Source: Candidatus Buchananbacteria bacterium RIFCSPLOWO2_01_FULL_39_33
GTDB taxonomy: Bacteria > Patescibacteriota > Patescibacteriia > 2-01-FULL-39-33
Length of the DNA stretch: 33,350 nucleotides
Reading direction: 5' to 3'
Assembly (NCBI GenBank): GCA_001817505.1
Contig: MHIM01000024.1
Location: 1 to 33,350 of the forward strand
Shown: positions 8,544 through 16,959 of the stretch, piece by piece
Layout of the letters: every line of letters begins with the position of its first letter
How positions within the stretch are numbered: position 1 is the stretch's first letter
The notes under the pieces: generated by a model
The model's database searches: none
Told to the model about the DNA's origin: nothing
What the model saw: only the letters and a program-made list of their open reading frames with translations
Made by a program: the position numbers and the translations under genes

Positions 8544-9578
8544 ATGTCCCAAAAATCCAAAATGAAGGAGGGTGAGATCAATGAAAAAATTAAAGCCGTG
8601 GGCGCTGCCATTGACCAGATTAGGGAGAGATTTGGCGAGGGTTCAATAATGAAATTCGGCGAGGCCAGGACGATGCAGGTCCCGGCTATTCCTACCGGTT
8701 GCTTGTCGTTGGATATCGCTTTGGGAGTTGGCGGCGTGCCCCGGGGGCGAATAATTGAAATTTTCGGTCCTGAAGCGTCGGGTAAGACCACTTTGGCCCA
8801 GCATATTGTAGCCGAGATTCAGAAAGCGGGCGGCGTGGCGGCCTTTGTTGACGCCGAACACGCGCTGGATCCGGATTACGCTAAAATAATCGGTGTCAAT
8901 ATTGATGATCTTTTTATCTCCCAGCCGGATACCGGCGAACAGGCCTTGGAAATCGTTGAGACCTTAGTCCGTTCCAATGCGGTGGATGTGATTGTGGTGG
9001 ACAGCGTGGCCGCTTTGGTACCCAAAGCGGAGATTGAAGGGGATATGGGCGATTCGCATATGGGGCTTCAGGCCCGACTAATGAGCCAGGCCTTAAGGAA
9101 ATTAACAGCGGCTATTGCCAAAAGCAATACGGTTTTGATTTTCATCAATCAGACCCGGTTGAAAATCGGTGTTTTTTTTGGCAATCCAGAAACCACCACC
9201 GGCGGCACGGCTTTGAAATTTTATTCTTCAATCAGGGTTGAAGTCAGGCGCAGCGCTCAAATCAAACAAGGCGAGAAGAATATCGGCAATCGCGTCAAAG
9301 TTAAAGTCGTTAAAAATAAAGTGGCGCCGCCTTTTCAAACCTGCGAGTTTGATATTATGTATAATGAGGGCATTTCTATTTCCGGCGATGCCATTGATTT
9401 AGGGGTGGCTTACGGGGTGGTCGCCAAAAATGGCAATTCTTATTCATTAGGCGAAGAGAAGTTAGGCGTGGGCCGGGAAAACGCTAAAAAATATCTTAAA
9501 GACAATCCCCAGCTGATTGATAGGATTAAAAAATCAGTTTGGGAGGAGGTAGGCAGAAAGAGAGCCGAAGAAGAATAA
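8544..9578 (+). CDS. recA: Recombinase RecA
   Basis: 344 residues, normal RecA length. It has the N-terminal polymerisation helix, Walker [10 protein letters not shown], the catalytic region [12 protein letters not shown], Walker [11 protein letters not shown], loop L1 ([18 protein letters not shown]) and loop L2 ([10 protein letters not shown]). The segment before L2 reads [12 protein letters not shown] rather than the usual INQIRMKIGVMF. It forms filaments on single-stranded DNA for homologous repair and SOS co-protease action. ATG 8544 fits the family N-terminus. ATG 8562 is a possible alternative. A strong Shine-Dalgarno-like GGAGGGTGAG inside the gene at about 8567 points to an out-of-frame ATG and is probably chance. 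It is the last gene of the ftsK operon and converges with uvrA. Confidence 0.97.
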   Translation: MSQKSKMKEGEINEKIKAVGAAIDQIRERFGEGSIMKFGEARTMQVPAIPTGCLSLDIALGVGGVPRGRIIEIFGPEASGKTTLAQHIVAEIQKAGGVAAFVDAEHALDPDYAKIIGVNIDDLFISQPDTGEQALEIVETLVRSNAVDVIVVDSVAALVPKAEIEGDMGDSHMGLQARLMSQALRKLTAAIAKSNTVLIFINQTRLKIGVFFGNPETTTGGTALKFYSSIRVEVRRSAQIKQGEKNIGNRVKVKVVKNKVAPPFQTCEFDIMYNEGISISGDAIDLGVAYGVVAKNGNSYSLGEEKLGVGRENAKKYLKDNPQLIDRIKKSVWEEVGRKRAEEE

Positions 9579-9620
9579 CTGGGGAATAGGAAACATGAAA
9601 CAGGAAAATATTTCTTTAAT

Positions 9621-9655
9621 AAAAAATAGCCTGATAAAATTTCAGGCTATTTTTT
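9621..9655. terminator. Bidirectional terminator shared by recA and uvrA
   Basis: A 14-bp perfect stem (9621-9634 with 9642-9655) with a 7-nt loop, an A-run on the left and a T-run on the right, so it can work on both strands. It lies in the 75-nt convergent gap; its right arm covers the first two bases of the uvrA stop triplet (9654-9656). Confidence 0.9.
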
Positions 9656-12500
9656 AGGTCAAATATTTTTTTAAATATTGCCCGGTATAACTCTTTTTAA
9701 CTTTAGACACTTCCAGCGGCGTGCCCTGGGCAACTATTTCACCGCCGGCTCGTCCGCCTTCCGGACCCAAATCAATTAGCCAGTCGGCGCATTTTATCAC
9801 ATCTAAATTATGCTCAATAATTAGAACCGAGTTGCCTTTGTCAACCAATTGGTTTAAAACCTGTAATAATCTTTTAACATCGTCAAAATGCAAGCCAGTG
9901 GTCGGCTCATCTAAGATGTATAAAGTTTTACCGGTCGGCCGGCGGGAAAGTTCAGTCGCTAATTTTACTCTCTGGGCTTCACCGCCCGATAAAGTCGTGG
10001 CGCTTTGCCCCAATTTCAAATAGCCCAAACCGACTTCTTCTAAGATAGATAGCTTATCAATTATTTGCTGGTGGGAATTGAAAAATTTCCTGGCTTCAGC
10101 CACCGACATCGCCAGAATGTCGGCGATATTTTTACCTTCGTAATGTATTTCTAAAGCGGCTTGGTTGTATCTTTTGCCGTGGCATTCTTCGCATTCCATA
10201 TAAACATCAGGCAGAAATTGCATTTCAATTTTTACTGAGCCATCGCCCGAGCAGGTCTCGCAGCGACCGCCGCCTTTGACGTTAAAACTAAAATGTCCTT
10301 GTTTAAAACCGCGCACCTTGCTTTCCGGCAAGCTGGCATAAAGATCTCTAATATAGGTAAAAACACCAGTGTAGGTGGCCGGATTAGAGCGAGGCGTTCG
10401 GCCAATAGGCGATTGGTCGATATCAATAACCTTATCCAGATTTTCCAAGCCCTTAATTTCTTTATGCTGGCCGGGCAAATCTTTGGTGCGGTAGAATTTA
10501 TTGGCCAGCGCTTTGGCTAAAATCTCGGTCATTAAAGTTGATTTGCCGCTACCGGAAACACCGGCAATGCAAACCAATTTACCCAAAGGAATTTTAACAT
10601 CAATATTTTTCAAATTAAATTCTTTAGCGCCTTTAATTTCTATGAATTTGCCGTTACCCGGACGGAAACTTTTTGGCGCTTTAATGACTTTGGCGCCAGA
10701 CAAATATTGTCCGGTAATGGATTTTTTATTCTTTTTTATTTGTTCAAAAGTGCCATCAGCTACAATTTCCCCGCCTAAAGAGCCAGCACCCGGGCCGACA
10801 TCAATTAAATAATCAGCTGAAGCCATCATTTGTTCATCGTGTTCAACCACAATAACCGAATTGCCTTTATCGCGCAGTTTTTTTAAGGTGTTGATTAATT
10901 TAGCATTGTCTTTGGCGTGTAAGCCGATTGAGGGCTCATCTAAGATATAGGTGACTGATTCCAAACCCGAACCGATCTGGGTGGCCAGTCGGATTCTTTG
11001 GGCTTCGCCGCCGGCCAGAGTATTGGCGCTGCGGCTTAAAGTCAGGTAATTCAAGCCGACATTTTGCAGAAAACCGATTTTTTTAACAATTTCTCTGATA
11101 ATTTGTTTGGAAATTTTTCCTTCCCGAGAAAAGGCCTTCCACTTTTTAGCCAATTCCTCAAACCACTGCACTAATTTATCAATATCCAAATTACTGACCT
11201 CAGCGATTGATTTTTTTTCTATGGTAACCGCCAAGGCCTCGGGCTTCAAGCGTTGGCCGTGGCAGGCCGGACAAGTGGCGGTGCGCATATAATCTTCCAA
11301 GGTTTTTTGCAAGTATTCCGATTTAGTGTCTTTATATTTGTTTTCAATGAATTTAATCAAACCCTCAAAGATAATTTTTTCTCCATTAATCTCATAAACT
11401 TTATCGCCAGTGCCTAAAAACAATATTTCCAGCGCTTTAGCCGGCAGTTCGCTGACCGGCAGATTTAGACCAAATTTATTTTCCTTGGCCACTTGTTCTA
11501 AAAGTTGGAAATTGGAATTTTGGGAGGCGAAATTTCTAGACCAGGGCTTGATGGCGCCTTCAGCCAGAGTCAATCTTTTATTGGGAATAATCAAGTCCGG
11601 ATCGGGCACCAGGCGGATGCCTAAACCCCGACAATCAGAACAAGCGCCGAAAGGCGAATTAAAAGAAAAAGTCCGCGGTTCAATTTCGGCGATGTTTTCG
11701 CCGCAGTTATGGCAAACATAATAAAGATTGAATGGCAGATTTTTATCTTTTTCCGGCAAAAAAACATTTAAGAAGCCATTGCCGAAGTCCAAGGCCAAGG
11801 CGATAGCTTTCGCCAGTTGCTGGAAATCTTGATCATTTTTATTTTTTTTCTTAATTTCTAAAGAAATAACAATCGTGTCTATTAAAATTTCAATCGTGTG
11901 ATTGATATTTCTATCCAGTTTCAATTCTCTGGCTTCGCGAATATTATAAAAACTGCCATCAATTCTTAGGAGCTCGTAATTAGCTCGATTAATGGCTTCA
12001 ATTTGCTTGGTATGAGAGCCCTTTTGGTTTGAGACCGCCGGTGATAGCAATTGGATTTTGGCGCCCAGCGGCAATTCAGTGATTTTAGCCAGTATCTGGG
12101 CCGGAGTTTGTTTGGTAATTGCTTGGCCGCATTGATGGCAATGAACTAAGCCGACCTTAGCGTAGAGCAATCTTAAATAATCATAAATTTCGGTAATGGT
12201 ACCCACAGTAGAACGCGGATTAACGGAGGAAGATTTCTGGTCAATGGCGATAGTCGGCGATAAGCCCTCAATATTATCAACGTCCGGTTTATCCATTAAA
12301 TCCAAAAATTGCTTGGCATAAGATGATAAACTTTCGGCGTATCTTCTCTGACCCTCGGCATAAATCGTGTCAAAAGCCAGTGACGATTTGCCCGAGCCCG
12401 ACAAGCCGGTGATAACCACTAATTTATTTTTAGGGATATCAACATTAATGTTTTTTAAATTGTTAACGCGGGCGCCGGTTATTGAGATTTTATCTCGCAT
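9654..12500 (-). CDS. uvrA: Excinuclease ABC subunit UvrA
   Basis: 948 residues, the usual length. UvrA is the damage-recognition ATPase of nucleotide excision repair; it loads UvrB at lesions. Two ABC modules are visible. The first has Walker [10 protein letters not shown] (32-40), the zinc finger CHNCGE ... CSDCRG, and later the signature and Walker B DEPSIGLH. The second has [10 protein letters not shown], the zinc finger CETCSG ... CEECHG, the signature [12 protein letters not shown] and DEPTTGLH. All ATP and zinc ligands are present. ATG 12500 is preceded by a consensus sigma70-type promoter at 12533-12561. No uvrB or uvrC is in the window. Confidence 0.97.
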   Translation of the reverse strand: MRDKISITGARVNNLKNINVDIPKNKLVVITGLSGSGKSSLAFDTIYAEGQRRYAESLSSYAKQFLDLMDKPDVDNIEGLSPTIAIDQKSSSVNPRSTVGTITEIYDYLRLLYAKVGLVHCHQCGQAITKQTPAQILAKITELPLGAKIQLLSPAVSNQKGSHTKQIEAINRANYELLRIDGSFYNIREARELKLDRNINHTIEILIDTIVISLEIKKKNKNDQDFQQLAKAIALALDFGNGFLNVFLPEKDKNLPFNLYYVCHNCGENIAEIEPRTFSFNSPFGACSDCRGLGIRLVPDPDLIIPNKRLTLAEGAIKPWSRNFASQNSNFQLLEQVAKENKFGLNLPVSELPAKALEILFLGTGDKVYEINGEKIIFEGLIKFIENKYKDTKSEYLQKTLEDYMRTATCPACHGQRLKPEALAVTIEKKSIAEVSNLDIDKLVQWFEELAKKWKAFSREGKISKQIIREIVKKIGFLQNVGLNYLTLSRSANTLAGGEAQRIRLATQIGSGLESVTYILDEPSIGLHAKDNAKLINTLKKLRDKGNSVIVVEHDEQMMASADYLIDVGPGAGSLGGEIVADGTFEQIKKNKKSITGQYLSGAKVIKAPKSFRPGNGKFIEIKGAKEFNLKNIDVKIPLGKLVCIAGVSGSGKSTLMTEILAKALANKFYRTKDLPGQHKEIKGLENLDKVIDIDQSPIGRTPRSNPATYTGVFTYIRDLYASLPESKVRGFKQGHFSFNVKGGGRCETCSGDGSVKIEMQFLPDVYMECEECHGKRYNQAALEIHYEGKNIADILAMSVAEARKFFNSHQQIIDKLSILEEVGLGYLKLGQSATTLSGGEAQRVKLATELSRRPTGKTLYILDEPTTGLHFDDVKRLLQVLNQLVDKGNSVLIIEHNLDVIKCADWLIDLGPEGGRAGGEIVAQGTPLEVSKVKKSYTGQYLKKYLT

Positions 12501-12532
12501 AAGGAGTTGAGCTTTAAATTAAATCAATTCTC

Positions 12533-12561
12533 ATTATAGCTGATCCTTGATTCATTGTCAA
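12533..12561 (-). promoter_or_regulatory. Consensus sigma70 promoter for uvrA
   Basis: On the minus strand: TTGACA (12561-12556), 17-nt spacer, TATAAT (12538-12533). Both boxes match the consensus fully. The expected start is near 12526, leaving a leader of about 25 nt before the uvrA ATG at 12500. No LexA-like palindrome was seen at the site. Confidence 0.88.
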
Positions 12562-12664
12562 AAGGAGATAGTAGCCGGTAATCAGTAATTAGAAATAGGA
12601 AATAAGAAATAAGAAATTAGGGGTTTTATAAATAAAAAATGAACATATGAAAAATTAAAATAAT

Positions 12665-12685
12665 CCCCTCCTTTTTAAGGAGGGG
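12665..12685 (-). terminator. Hairpin downstream of porB, probable operon terminator
   Basis: Perfect 9-bp stem CCCCTCCTT/AAGGAGGGG with a TTT loop. On the minus strand, the direction of the por operon, the next bases are ATTATTTTAATTTTT, a U-rich run. The same GC word also occurs as a dispersed repeat in many bacterial genomes, so it may be a repeat used as a terminator. Confidence 0.6.
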
Positions 12686-12714
12686 TAAGAGGAGGCTGCT
12701 GAAGTTTAACCTAA

Positions 12715-13626
12715 TTAAAGCAAGTTAAAATCCCTAATATTTTTTTCAGCCAAGGCCTGAATTTTGGCTATTTCTTTCTGGCCCTCTGGTGACTTGAATA
12801 AATGCTTGAATCTTTTTTGCAACTTGAGGAAATTTTCTACCGGCACTTTTTTGGTGATTTTCTGCGCCTTAATTAGTTCGCCATTAACATATTCAACTAT
12901 TGGATAAAAACCCGATTGCACCGCCAGTTGCGAAGTGCTTAGAGTGTCTTTGGGCTCAATGCCCCAGCCGGGCACGCAAGGCGTATAAATTTGCAGATAT
13001 TTCGGTCCTTTGATGGACAAGGCCTTCTTGGTTTTAGCGATGATATCCAGGGGGTAACCGGTAGTAGCAGTAGCGACATAAGGCAAGTTGTGGGCCAGGG
13101 CGATTCTAATCATATCTTTTTTGGGTAAGTCAGAGCCCCAAGATTTATTGCCAGCCGGAGTGGTAGAAGTGGCAGCAGCCAGCGGAGTGGCGCCACTGGA
13201 TTGATAACCGGTATTTTGGTAGGCCTCATTGTCATAGCAGACATATAAAATATTTTCACCCCTTTCCCACATACCGGAAATATGAACCAAACCAATATCA
13301 AAAGTCGCGCCATCGCCGCCGATGGCGATAACATTAATTTTATCAGCCAACCCCTTAACTTTTAAAGCCGCTAAAATTCCTGAAGCCACCGCCGCCGGAT
13401 TTTCAAATAAACTGTGAATCCAGGGCTGTTTGTAGGAGGTCATCGGGTATTGGGTGGTGGTTACTTCGCTGCAGCCGGTGGCGTTGGTAACAATGGTGTT
13501 GGGTCCGGCCGCATCCAAAACCAAACGAGCGGCGACAATCATGCCGCAACCGGCGCAAGCCGTGTGGCCCGGGTTCAAGAGATGAGACAGGGGGGATTTG
13601 TATTTAGTTTTAATATCTTGAGGCAT
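12715..13626 (-). CDS. porB: Pyruvate:ferredoxin oxidoreductase, beta subunit (TPP-binding)
   Basis: 303 residues. The beta subunit binds thiamine pyrophosphate and one 4Fe-4S cluster for oxidative decarboxylation of pyruvate to acetyl-CoA (or the reverse). Visible: cluster cysteines C24 and C27 (TACAGCG), C52 (NATGC) and C217 (YTPCVPGW); the TPP/Mg region GGDGATFDIG (about 103-112) with YDNEAYQNTG (131-140); and the GATPLAAATSTTPAG loop typical of PorB. It is the last gene of the cluster, 120 nt after porA; that gap forms a long AT-rich hairpin. Pyruvate is the most likely substrate, but other 2-oxoacids cannot be excluded by eye. Confidence 0.9.
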   Translation of the reverse strand: MPQDIKTKYKSPLSHLLNPGHTACAGCGMIVAARLVLDAAGPNTIVTNATGCSEVTTTQYPMTSYKQPWIHSLFENPAAVASGILAALKVKGLADKINVIAIGGDGATFDIGLVHISGMWERGENILYVCYDNEAYQNTGYQSSGATPLAAATSTTPAGNKSWGSDLPKKDMIRIALAHNLPYVATATTGYPLDIIAKTKKALSIKGPKYLQIYTPCVPGWGIEPKDTLSTSQLAVQSGFYPIVEYVNGELIKAQKITKKVPVENFLKLQKRFKHLFKSPEGQKEIAKIQALAEKNIRDFNLL

Positions 13627-13646
13627 AAAATATTTTAGGAATTTTC

Positions 13647-13740
13647 AATTTCTAATTTTCAATTTTCAAACAATGATTAAATTTTATAATTTTAGAATTT
13701 AATTATTTTGAAATTGTTTGAAAATTGAAAATTGAAAATT
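13647..13740. repeat. Long AT-rich inverted repeat between porA and porB
   Basis: Left arm 13654-13674 and right arm 13713-13733 are perfect 21-bp complements, with imperfect extension outward to 13647/13740; a second inverted pair (ATTAAATT/AATTTAAT) lies inside. It fills nearly all of the 120-nt gap between two subunits of one enzyme. It may be a hairpin that adjusts subunit expression or a repeat insertion; both are inferences. Confidence 0.8.
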
Positions 13741-13746
13741 TTAAAA

Positions 13747-14895
13747 TTATTTACTGACAAATACCGCTTTTTCTTGATTTTTATCAGCCAGTTTATAAAT
13801 ATGTTTGATCATTTCTTTGGTCACGTCTCGTCCGCCCAAGCCGACGATAAAGCTGGTGATATTTTTACTGTCGCCGATAGTTCTTTTTATCTCGGTGGCT
13901 AAAATTCCCTCGGTGCCTAAGGAAATTGATTTATCAATAACGGCAATATTTTTAGCGTCTTTTAACGCTGTCAGTATTTCTTCTTCCGGCCAAGGTCTAA
14001 GTGACACAATTTTTAAAACACCAATTTTGTTTTTTTGTTTTTTTGTTTTATTGTTTTCTTGAATCTCATCCACCGCGTCTTTAATTGTTCCTAAAACCGA
14101 GCCCATGGCCACCAAGACCGTTTCCGCTTTTTTATCACCGTAATATTCCACTAAAGCCAAGTCCCGGCTGAAGATTTTTTTGAAATCGGCCATTTCTTTT
14201 TTCATAACTGCTTTGGAAGCCACTATATCATCATGCAATTCCTCTCTGATTTCAAAATAATGAGTCGGAGTGGCAAAAGCGCCTAAAGTCAAAGGATTGT
14301 TAACATCTAAAATTTCTGTCGGCTGATAAGCGGGCAGGAATTTTTTTATTTTTTCCGTTGTTTCCACTGCTACCGGTTCCACCACATGAGTCAAAATAAA
14401 GCCGTCTAAGTTGACCATTACCGGCAGTTGCAATTTCTCGGCAATTTTATAAGCCAGGATATGCAAGTCGCAAACTTCCTGGTTGGTTTCGCCAAACCAG
14501 AGTAACCAACCGCTATCGCGCATAGTGACAGCGTCTTGCTGGTCGTTCCAGATGTTAATTGGCGCCGACACTGCCCGATTGGCGCAAGTCATGACCAGTG
14601 GCAATCTCATGCCGGCGATATTATAAATCACCTCGGTCATTAGCAGGAGACCTTGTGAGGAAGTGGCCGTATAAGACCGAATACCGGTAGCCAGTGAACC
14701 CAAAACAATGGAGGCGGCGGCAAATTCGCTTTCCGCTCGGATGTATTCATAGCCGGCTTCACCGTCAGCTTTCATTTTGGCCAGCTCTTCCACAATATGG
14801 GTTTGCGGGGTAATTGGATAAGCTGAAATTACACCTGGCTTACAGGCGTTAATGGTCTCGGCGATGGCTCGACTGCCTTCTAATATTTTAAGCAT
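13747..14895 (-). CDS. porA: Pyruvate:ferredoxin oxidoreductase, alpha subunit
   Basis: 382 residues. The alpha subunit carries the pyrimidine-binding half of the TPP site. Recognisable are SAYPITPQTHIVEELA (24-39), the ESEFAAASIVLG region, TATSSQGLLLMTE, and NDQQDAVTMRDSGWLLWF, which matches PorA-type enzymes. The C-terminal half has the transketolase-C-like fold (VLKIVSLRPWPEEEI). A lysine/asparagine patch (NNKTKKQKNK) is encoded by T-runs at 14026-14056, a likely slippage site. ATG 14895 is 59 nt downstream of porD. Part of the C-D-A-B cluster. Confidence 0.9.
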   Translation of the reverse strand: MLKILEGSRAIAETINACKPGVISAYPITPQTHIVEELAKMKADGEAGYEYIRAESEFAAASIVLGSLATGIRSYTATSSQGLLLMTEVIYNIAGMRLPLVMTCANRAVSAPINIWNDQQDAVTMRDSGWLLWFGETNQEVCDLHILAYKIAEKLQLPVMVNLDGFILTHVVEPVAVETTEKIKKFLPAYQPTEILDVNNPLTLGAFATPTHYFEIREELHDDIVASKAVMKKEMADFKKIFSRDLALVEYYGDKKAETVLVAMGSVLGTIKDAVDEIQENNKTKKQKNKIGVLKIVSLRPWPEEEILTALKDAKNIAVIDKSISLGTEGILATEIKRTIGDSKNITSFIVGLGGRDVTKEMIKHIYKLADKNQEKAVFVSK

Positions 14896-14954
14896 ATATA
14901 TAATAAATTTTAAATTATAAATTCAAAATTAAAAATTAGAAATTATTTTTTTAA

Positions 14955-15230
14955 TTATTTAAACTCTTCTTTCATAGTGATGCATTTGACGGGACAAATT
15001 TCGGCGCACAGGGAACAGCCCTTGCAATAATCCAGATCGTTTTCATAAAAAATTTTGCCCTGGCTGTTTTTTTTGCTGGTCGGAAAACAAATGCCTTCCG
15101 GGCAGATTTTGGCGCATAAATCGCAGCCAATGCATTTTTCGTGGTCAATGATTGGGTAATGGATTTCGCGCCAATGGCCGGTCTTGACTTGGTCGGTGGT
15201 GCCGGGTTGAACTGTTAATTTTATTTTCAT
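14955..15230 (-). CDS. porD: Pyruvate:ferredoxin oxidoreductase, delta subunit (2x4Fe-4S ferredoxin)
   Basis: 91 residues with two classical ferredoxin motifs: CIGCDLCAKICPEG and CKGCSLCAEICPVKC. It carries electrons from the TPP site of the alpha/beta subunits to free ferredoxin. A short N-terminal extension includes GHWREIHYPIID, usual for PorD. It lies 12 nt after porC, so the two are almost certainly co-transcribed. Confidence 0.92.
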   Translation of the reverse strand: MKIKLTVQPGTTDQVKTGHWREIHYPIIDHEKCIGCDLCAKICPEGICFPTSKKNSQGKIFYENDLDYCKGCSLCAEICPVKCITMKEEFK

Positions 15231-15242
15231 TTTATTTGGTTT

Positions 15243-15785
15243 TTATTTTTTAACTAATTCAAAACCGCGTTTAGCCGCTTCAATATTCTTTCTGATAATT
15301 TCTTCATCGCCAAATCTCTCTTTAATAGCTCGCTCAACCGATGCTAATTTAATCAAGCCGGTTAAGCCGGCGAAAGCACCTAAAAGTATGGTATTGATAA
15401 TCGGCTGGCCAATGATTTTCAGCGCTAATTTGGTAGCCGGGATAGTTTTGATTTTAAGGCCTTTGGGCGCTTTAAACTCACTGGCCGGTTTTTCGCTGTT
15501 AATTAAAGCCACTGCCTCTTTTTTTACTCCCTCAAAAACGTCGACGTTTTCTAAAAGACCCGGGTCTTGAATAATCAAATAATCTGGTTCATAAACCTGG
15601 CTGCGCAAGCGGATGAATTTGTCATCAATTCTGACGAAAGCAGTAACCGGCGCACCGCGGCGTTCAACACCAAAATTAGGAAACCCTTGGGAATACTGGC
15701 CATCATAAAAAGCGGCTGAAGCTACTAATTCAGCGGCAGTTACCGAACCTTGCCCGCCTCGCCCGTGTATTCTGATTTCTACCAT
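15243..15785 (-). CDS. porC: Pyruvate:ferredoxin oxidoreductase, gamma subunit
   Basis: 180 residues of the POR/KOR gamma domain: MVEIRIHGRGGQGSVTAAEL at the N-terminus, then SQGFPNFGVERRGAPVTAFVRID and the LGAFAGLTGL region. This is the fourth subunit of the archaeal-type enzyme; its glycine-rich N-terminal loop is the family signature. It starts 3 nt after the DsbA-like gene ends and is followed at 12 nt by porD, so the operon order is dsbA-like, C, D, A, B. Confidence 0.93.
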   Translation of the reverse strand: MVEIRIHGRGGQGSVTAAELVASAAFYDGQYSQGFPNFGVERRGAPVTAFVRIDDKFIRLRSQVYEPDYLIIQDPGLLENVDVFEGVKKEAVALINSEKPASEFKAPKGLKIKTIPATKLALKIIGQPIINTILLGAFAGLTGLIKLASVERAIKERFGDEEIIRKNIEAAKRGFELVKK

Positions 15786-15788
15786 ATA

Positions 15789-16547
15789 TTAATATTTTAA
15801 TAATTGATCAAGTAATTTTTCCCAACTGTCTTGGGAGATCAAGCCGCTCAATTTATTGCCATTGATAAAAAAAGTCGGTGTGCCCTTGATTCCCAGAGTA
15901 AAGCCGTCCTGGGTATCTTCTAAAACCATATTTTTATATTTTTCCGTGGTTAGACAATCGTTAAATTGCTCTAAATTCAGTCCGGCTTGCTGGGCGATAT
16001 TTTTTAAATTATCAGTTGAATACTCACTGCTGGGATTTAAAAATAGCCGATCATGCATTGCCCAGAATTTATCTTGTTCATGAGCGCAGAGTGAGGCCTG
16101 TGAAACCAGGGCCGAGTTCTCATTAATAATCGGGTATTGGCGGTAAATATAAAGTATTTGGTTTTGGTATTTGGAGACCACTTCTCGGATAATGGGAAAT
16201 TCCGCCTGACAAACCGGACATTGAAAATCAGAAAATTCCACAATTACCAGTTTAGCGTTGACCTGACCCAAATGTGGCCGATCTAATTTTTCGGCCAATT
16301 GTCTTTGAGGCGTCTGGGCCAGTAAATTGGCGGCGGTAATTTTATCAATAATTAAACCGCTTTCAGAAGCCGATGATTTTAAAAAGCCCGGAGTTGATAT
16401 TACCAATAAACTTAACAAAAGTACAACTATAATAATAAAAACTATTATAGCCAGACCCCATTTTTTTTGGTACCATTTTTTATAGCTTGGAAATGGTTGG
16501 TTATAGTTATAATTGTTAAGTGGATTAATTGGCTGGTTTTCCAACAT
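15789..16547 (-). CDS. Membrane-anchored DsbA-like thiol:disulfide protein
   Basis: 252 residues. A hydrophobic segment at 31-51 follows a short basic N-terminal tail (signal anchor; no lipobox). The thioredoxin-fold domain (Thioredoxin_4/DsbA type) starts about residue 88 with HLGQVNAKLVIVEFSDFQC and contains the active site C110-P-V-C113, followed by the cis-Pro loop GIKGTPTFFINGN. It probably catalyses disulfide formation or isomerisation outside the membrane. A VKOR/DsbB partner is not in the window. It precedes porC by 3 nt, so it probably shares a transcript with the oxidoreductase although the two act on opposite sides of the membrane. An extended -10 element lies just upstream. Confidence 0.9.
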   Translation of the reverse strand: MLENQPINPLNNYNYNQPFPSYKKWYQKKWGLAIIVFIIIVVLLLSLLVISTPGFLKSSASESGLIIDKITAANLLAQTPQRQLAEKLDRPHLGQVNAKLVIVEFSDFQCPVCQAEFPIIREVVSKYQNQILYIYRQYPIINENSALVSQASLCAHEQDKFWAMHDRLFLNPSSEYSTDNLKNIAQQAGLNLEQFNDCLTTEKYKNMVLEDTQDGFTLGIKGTPTFFINGNKLSGLISQDSWEKLLDQLLKY

Positions 16548-16555
16548 ATGAGTTA

Positions 16556-16564
16556 ATTATAGCA
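16556..16564 (-). promoter_or_regulatory. Extended -10 promoter for the dsbA-like/por operon
   Basis: TGCTATAAT on the minus strand (16564 to 16556), a perfect extended -10. The -35 region is weak. Only 8 nt separate the hexamer from the ATG at 16547, so transcription would begin within about 2 nt of the start codon, giving a nearly leaderless mRNA. Confidence 0.7.
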
Positions 16565-16624
16565 TATCCAAATAAATTATTACCTTTTAATATTAATTGT
16601 ATGTTACTACAATACCACTAGGCA

Positions 16625-16653
16625 TTGACTTTATTCTTAAGGTGTGATATCAT
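16625..16653 (+). promoter_or_regulatory. Sigma70 promoter for secG
   Basis: TTGACT (16625-16630), 17-nt spacer, TATCAT (16648-16653) preceded by TGA (extended -10). The expected start is near 16660. It is back to back with the promoter of the dsbA-like operon, about 60 nt away. Confidence 0.8.
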
Positions 16654-16659
16654 ATTAAC

Positions 16660-16747
16660 AATAAGAGATAACTTAAGCTAAATCTAAGTTAAGGAGGTCA
16701 ACCGGTTAAAAGCCGTGCTTTTAAGAACGGCTAATTAATATTTTATT
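16660..16747 (+). promoter_or_regulatory. Structured secG leader with an orphan Shine-Dalgarno sequence
   Basis: About 88 nt. AACTTA/TAAGTT (16670-16675 with 16685-16690) can pair just before a perfect AAGGAGGT (16691-16698). The next hairpin is AGCCGT/ACGGCT (16711-16716 with 16727-16732). No ATG, GTG or TTG lies at a usable distance after the AAGGAGGT; the secG ATG is about 50 nt further on. Function unknown. Confidence 0.45.
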
Positions 16748-16957
16748 ATGATTATTGACATTATTCAGATAGTGGTAGCTATAGCGCTGATTACCGTAAT
16801 CGTCCTCCAAAATCGAGGTGCGGGTTTAGGCGCCGCTTTTGGCGGCGAGGGTAATGTTTATCGCGCCAGAAGAAGTGTGGAAAAGGTTTTATTTCAATTA
16901 ACTATCGTCTTAGCGGTAATATTTTTTATTACAGCTTTCATCAACATCTTATTCTAA
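16748..16957 (+). CDS. secG: Preprotein translocase subunit SecG
   Basis: 69 residues with two membrane segments (about 4-22 and 47-67) and the conserved cytoplasmic loop NRGAGLGAAFGGEGNVYRAR between them, the SecG family signature. It assists SecYE/SecA-driven export. ATG 16748 gives the standard N-terminus. The gene lies 2 nt upstream of the substrate-binding protein start, so the two are co-transcribed from the promoter at 16625. Confidence 0.93.
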   Translation: MIIDIIQIVVAIALITVIVLQNRGAGLGAAFGGEGNVYRARRSVEKVLFQLTIVLAVIFFITAFINILF

Positions 16958-16959
16958 AT

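Noticed and set aside
8567-8649. Strong Shine-Dalgarno-like GGAGGGTGAG before ATG 8581, giving a 22-codon ORF inside recA
   Set aside because: It is out of frame with recA, short and has no recognisable product; GGAGG arises from in-frame Lys-Glu-Gly codons.
12580-12660. Possible small gene in the AT-rich gap between porB and uvrA
   Set aside because: Only very short open frames with no ribosome site; the stretch is A-rich simple sequence (GGAAATAAGAAATAAGAAAT).
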